Shown here piece by piece: positions 27,001-34,000 of a stretch of 64,000 nt of DNA. The notes under the pieces are model-generated. The model had not been told where the DNA came from. It searched no databases and saw only the letters and a program-made list of their open reading frames with translations. A program made the position numbers and the translations under genes. Positions within the stretch are counted from its first letter, which is position 1; every line of letters begins with the position of its first letter. Origin of the DNA: Pelobates cultripes (Eukaryota; Chordata; Amphibia; Anura; Pelobatidae); the NCBI GenBank assembly GCA_933207985.1, contig OW240915.1:106822163-106886162 (forward strand), in the 5' to 3' direction.

Positions 27001-29331
27001 ATGGCAAGAGATCAAGAGAGGACACATATTTGCATATCATCCAAATAAAAATTATATTGAAAGCCAAAGGAGCTGACGAGTTTACCAAGGGAAGCAACAT
27101 TGATCAAGAACAGTAAGGTACCAAGGACAGAACCTTGGGGAACATCAATGGAAAAAGGTTGCAGAGAAAAGGCAGAGCCAGGGAAAGAAACATTAAAAGA
27201 GCACTGGGGGAGGTAGGAAGAGAACCAGGAGAAAGCAGTGCCTTGTAGACTGAGATTACAGAGGATGGTTTGTTGAGGCAACAGTTTGAAAGCAGCAGAA
27301 AGGTCAAGGAGAATTAGGATAGAGTAGTCATCACTAGATTTTGTGGCAATGAAATCATTGGATACTTTGGTCAGAGCCGTTTCGACAGAGCGACGAGCAT
27401 GGAATCCAGACTAAAGTGGGTAAAGCAGAGAGTTGAATTCAAGAAAGTTGGTCAGTCTCATGTACACAACTCTCTCAAGGATCTTGGAGGCAAACAGAAG
27501 TAGTATAACAAGGCCGTGGTTGGATGGGCAGTTAGGGTCAAGGTTATCCCACAACCTTGCAGGACCCTCCATAGACCTAAATGCTGTACTCTCATGTACC
27601 ACTTCGCTACCAGATACCCTTTGGGTTAAGCACCCTGTCCCTCTCCCCCCCTGCTTTAGATGCCACATGGATGGTGACAACAGGAAATAGAGGAAGTTTT
27701 GGATAGCAATGTCACTTTCACAATATTTTTTATTTGATGTAGACTAGATATATAATATGCATTGTAGATATATACATCAAAGAGCTATCGCTTTATTTAG
27801 TGAGTATTATACCTCTGCTTGACAAAAAGGCAGGGCTACCTTTTGTCAAGCTTGTCATTTCCCCCAGTCATCACCAGTGAGTTCATAGACTTTAATGCTA
27901 TACTCTCACACATGCACGATAGTACAGCGCCTATTTTGGCTCTTGGCAGCTAAAGTGCCAGGCTCTAAAGAGGACTGGACAAAAATGGATGGCCGTTCCT
28001 GCAAGGAACAAGTTTGGGTAAGTAATCCCTAAATTCCCCTGCCATCCATGGCCACTGGACACAGCGGCAATCTTACAGTTATAAGTCTTTGCAAATTATG
28101 GTGACAGAGCCGCTTTAAAAGGATCATTTAAGCAATAGAATCACCACAACTTAATGTAGTTAGATTCCCGTTCACAAAATGGCATCAGAAGCCAATATAT
28201 GTTTCTCAAGCAGTTTAGTTAATGTGGATCTACTAGCTTAGATTGTTAGCCGATTGCTCCAAGCCAATCAGCAGTGTCCTGCCCGCAGCAGTCTGATGCT
28301 TGTGTTTTTTCAAATCTTCAGAAAGAGTACGTTGAGGGGTGGGGGCACAGAGTGAAATGGTGCTAAAGTGATACTTTGGGGTTAAACCGTTTATGAACTG
28401 TTATAAGTCACCACCAGAACTTCCTGGCACCCGAGCACCTTCACTTTGATTAATCTGTTATGGAGCCCAAAGTGTTTCTTCCAAGTTAATGCATCTCTAT
28501 GAGATGCTGATTGATGCAGCGGAGCAATTTCCATGCATGTGTACTAGACCTCCAATGCTACCATATGGGGAATGGGGAAGCACTAATGATCTCAGACAGA
28601 GGAGGAGTGGTGGCCATGGTGAAACTTAAATGCTGAGGAATATAAGATAAGTACATTTCTTTATTCAATGGGTATCGGGAAATAACTCAAATGGATAGTA
28701 TAACGCTCTAGTGTCGAGAATACATATTTATATACCTAACAATAGGGTATTCCTTTAAGATTATATGATTGCAAAGTAATGTCTTTCAACTCCTGTGAAC
28801 ACATGCATTAAGGGTCATGCCAGTAATGCCAATTACATCTCTGATGCCTAAAATGGGTAGCCAGCTTTCAAAGGGGACAGGCTGCCCAAACAAAATGTGT
28901 GTCAGCTCAAGGCAGACGGCGCACACATACTTCACTAGCATTGACATTTTAAGAAGGAGTAAAGGGGGCAGGCCAGTGATGCTATCAAGTCACTGGTTTC
29001 ATTAAAAAGGGTTTGCAGACTTACTGGCAGGTCTGTTTCAGTGCTCTCTGCAGGGTCCTAGTGCCCTGAGTGTAGCAAGAGCATGTCTAAGCATGTTGTG
29101 CTTGTGGTACACTTTCTGGAAACAGTTCCTTGGTGTCCCCAATAGCATATCTCTATGATGACTGAAACGTACAGAGAATAGGAGATATGAAGTAATTGAA
29201 GGAATGTTTTTGTTTCTCCTCCTTGTTTGCAATGGCTGAACTGTATTATGATGTCAATTGGGAAACCTTTAAAATAAATAGTATTCAGAGCATCATCTTA
29301 AAACAAGTTAACACAAATAGTTGAGATTATA

Positions 29332-29362
<31 letters not shown>

Positions 29363-31047
29363 TATTTTTTTATTTTTTTTTTTATGTTTTATTCAATCGT
29401 AAATTCCAGAGAAGTAGTTTTAAAATTTTTGTTAATTATAATATTCTAATTCTTGAAATTCACTTGTTATGTTGGTAAATGAGTTTTGACTTACCCCTGT
29501 AATTTCCTTGTGGAACTTTGCCTCCAAACTTGATACGTTTTGGAACGTGTTTACGTAGAAACCAATGCGTCTTTATAATTGAGAAGTCACAGTTGAAAGC
29601 ATAAACAAAACAGATGGAGATAATTCTAGTTAAGCATTTCCATGAATTAATACAAACTCTTCACAAATGTGAGGCAACCTGCAACACTTCAGCACTAACT
29701 GATGTGCAATTCCTGAGTCTTATCCAAAATAGGCTGGCAATAATGCGATGTTGCATTGCAACATCAAGAGGATGCTGGCAATTATAAATGCATGAATGAA
29801 ATGATCAACATAATTAAAAACATTCCAGAATTCTAAAGCTGGATCTATGATTAGGTTCAACCATTAGCAGCTGTAGGTTTGCATGACTAAAATATCGGCA
29901 AACACAGAAACTCATATTCTACTAAAGGCGTTTAACCCCTTCAGGACGGAGTCAATAGTACACATTCTGATCAAAACAAAACGTAAACAAAAACTGGAAT
30001 TTGCGCTATATGTCTGTTCAACCGTAATTCACCTCTTTCATATTAAATGCACCCACACTTATTATATATCATTTTGTTCAGGAGAAACAGGGCTTTCATT
30101 GCATATCAAATATTGATATATGAAAGATAATTTATTATGAATAAAATTTTAAAAAACTGTGAAAAATGGAAAGAAATTTTAAAAATATGTAGTTCCGCCT
30201 CACATTTTAGCTGTAAATGTCATAATACTGTTAGGTATTACTGCAAAAAAATGCCCATATTTGTAATCAGCGATGTCTCACGAGTACAACGGTACCCCCC
30301 ATTAACAGGTTTTATGGTGTTTTGGAAAGTTACAGGGTCAAATATAGAACATTCCATTTTTAAATTGAAATTTGCCAGATTAGTAATGTTACCTTTGAGA
30401 CGGTGTGGTAGCCCAGGAATGAGAATTACCCCCATGATGGCATACTTTTTCAAATGATATTACATTTGAAAAAGTACACAACCCAAGGTATTGAACGTGG
30501 GTTATGTTTAGTCTTTTTTAGTAGCCACTTAGTCACAAACACTAATATTTGAGTTCAGCGAAGTCTCACGAGTAAAACAGTACCCCCTATGTACAGGTTT
30601 TATGGTGTCTTGGAGAGTTACAGGGTCAAATATAGTGCTTGCGAATTAAATTCTCTGCACTTTCTCCCTGTGTTGTCAGGCATGTCAATCAAATTTTAAT
30701 TAATCAAATCACATAACTATGTTAAAAGATTACTTAAATATACACATAGAATTTTAATATATATATGCATTTATAGGTATTTAAATTCTACGTGTATACT
30801 AATGTAATCTTTTATGGAATTATATGTATTTATCTATCTATATATATATATTTGCGGTTATTTGTATTTTATATATAGATAGATATATATAGAATGTCAT
30901 TCTAAGTGTATTTTGTTATCACAAAATATTGATAACAAAATACAGTTAGAATGAAATTACATTTGAATATATAATTTATATAAAATTTTGTTTCAATATT
31001 TTATTTATTTATTTTATTATTTTATTTATTTATTATTGTAATTATAC

Positions 31048-31090
<43 letters not shown>

Positions 31091-34000
31091 GTGTATATAT
31101 CTATTATATATATATAATATATATACATATATATATGTAACGTCATTCTAAGTGTATTTTAATACTAATATATATACTAATATTAGTATTAAAATACATT
31201 ACGTATGACATTACATATATATAATATATATATATTATATATATAATATGTATACATATATTATATATATATAAATACTTTTAATTTATTTTTAATTTAC
31301 TTTAATTTATTTTTATTTATTGATTTTTTTACACTTTCCACCAGCAGGGGGACTGTTTGATATTTCAGACAGTCCCCCTGCTGGCAGGTCCACAGCCAGC
31401 TATAGGGGGCCATGTGATCGCTCTTTGAGAGTGATCACATGGCCCCCGGGGGCCTCATTCGCCGGGGGAGGGCTGCCTGGGCTGTCAGGCAGCCCTCCAG
31501 AAGAGGATCGCAGCGGAGGTGAGTAGCTGCGATCCCCGTAACGTCGTTAAGGGGTTAATATGATACCTGATTGTAGGTGCACCATTCTAAGCAGTGCAAA
31601 TGGAGACCTAGTTTACATTGTTCACAACCAAAGACACCATTCAATTTTTAAAACAACATCCACATATGGAACATTGTTATTTTTACCCAGCATACTTTAT
31701 CAGCTCTTATGATCAAATAATTATACATAATGCTTACTCATGCCTCGTTTCCACTGAGCGGATCGGTTCGGTTCGGTATGCTATTTTGAGTGTTTCCATT
31801 ATGAAAGTGGCCCATAAAACCGAACCGTACCGCACCATTCAGGGTCCTGCTTCAGATGTAGGGCCATAGGAAATGGTACGGTACGGTACAGTTAGGGCGG
31901 AGCTACTAAACAATCCATTGATTGGATGACACTCTAGGCATTTTTTTCTAAACCCTGCATGGCCCCTGAAGGTCTGACTTGCAGTGGAAACGCTCACCTG
32001 AATAGGCTGGACCATTCTAAACCTTCCAAACTATACCAACCCGAACCGATCCGTTCAGTGGAAATGAGGCATAAGGTTAAAAAAAGCTATGCTATACCTG
32101 GACCATAATGAAGGCAGTTCCTCTTGGAGGTCTGTATTGAAATCTTCGAATACCTTCTGAGCTTTTTGAAACTCCTCTTCTGCCTAGATTAGAATCAAAC
32201 ATGTCATGTAAGTTACTATAAGCTTGATAGTTTAACATCTACTATTTTTTGTATTCTGCAATGTAAAAAGACATTCTAAGCACCCTAACCTATACAGTTT
32301 ATTGTTGTGGTTTTAGTGCAAGGAATCTTTGGTTACAGTCCCAATAGTTAATATTAAATTTTTCAAACAGTTTGACATACATAGTCTATCTCAGCATTCA
32401 AAATGAAAAGATAATGAGTGACTTTCACTTCCATATTATCTATGGAAAATGATAGTGATAGAATGCAAGTACTGGAGGTGGCTTAGCACAACACTCAGGA
32501 ATGGCTTGACAGAAAAGAGGGACTTCACGTAAATTTCTTTCACCATAACCACTACAGTGCACTCTAGTGCTGTGGTGCTAAGTGTCCCATATCATCTAGA
32601 TAAAGCTTTGGCTAATGGAATATAGAGCACATTTCATTGTAAGAGAGGTCGTATTCATCGGGTACAGTTTTGATTTGGAAAAGGGTAAAGGAAGCACCGA
32701 TTTGCAGCAATTCAAGAGGAAAAACAGTACTTTCTACTACTACTTACAAGATTGCACACAATCCGTGATGTCTGCTGATAGGAGCACAAGTCAAGAGGAA
32801 AAAATTTAAGATGTTACAGACTGTAGACAGGCCATGCTACTAGTTGCTGTGACCTCTAGAATAAAGTGTGCAGAATGTGTTGCTCGTTGTGCATGTATGT
32901 GTTTCCAGTCATGTATTTTATATACCTGTGAATAGCTAGTTTGTATGTCTACATGTGTGAGCTGCTATTTATATATCTGGAGTATGTGGCTAATTTGGCA
33001 TGTGTATGTGAGAGTGGGTAATCATGTGGGTGTGAAAGGTTTTGGCTTCTATAGTCTGGGGGAATTTGCACTGCTTTTTAAGTAATTTATCTAAAAACCT
33101 TAGAATTCAGGTTGGTATATATCCTATCAATACATTCTGATGGCAGCCTCACCAGGAAGTGTATAGACTAAAATATATACTTACCTAATGTCTCTATCCC
33201 ATCTCACCCAACCAGAGAAGTTTAGCATGCATCCAACTGTGACCAATGGTACATGCCAGGAGTTAGAATTCTCAACTGCTTTGCCAACAGCATAGCAGTA
33301 AACCCCATGAAGGTTTGCTAGATACCTAATTATCTATACATTTGAGCACAACTGAAGAATCACCCTCTGCGGATACAATTCTATCCCTTTTGATGATCCA
33401 GCACTGAAGTAAATAGCATAAAGTAGCTTTATTGGGGCAAACACACAGCAATGTTTCAAACCGAGCGGATGGAAACTTTGCTGTGTGTTTGCCCCAATAA
33501 AGCTGCTGTTATGCTATTTACTTGAGAGCCTGGATCATCCCTTTATTTTACACATTCAGTGTGGGGTCTGACCTGCCCCTGATCCAGTGTACCGTTTTAG
33601 CCTGGTGAGTGCAGTCTCCTTCAACTTACTGGTAAGTTATGGTGGTCATGGCGATTTTTCCTTACAACTAGATCCGATTTTCTGTTGAGCCGTGTCTCAA
33701 CCTGAAACTTCTTTATTTATCTTTACATTTTTCGAGAGCTGATCAAATTACCAAACAGAAAGTTGCACTAGTTTTACATCAACGAATTTAGTTACAGTTG
33801 AAATCTGTGGTCATGAATCTACCCATGGGTCAACATATACCCATCATTGTCTCACTGTATAATGTGACCTTGATTCTGCTGAAGGTACATCACAACCGGT
33901 CACATGCATTCATGTGACAAGCTGCCAAGCAGCAACTCATTCAGTCTGCGCTTTATTAAACATTAACAAGATGTGTAGCCAAAAGAATATTATTTTATTC

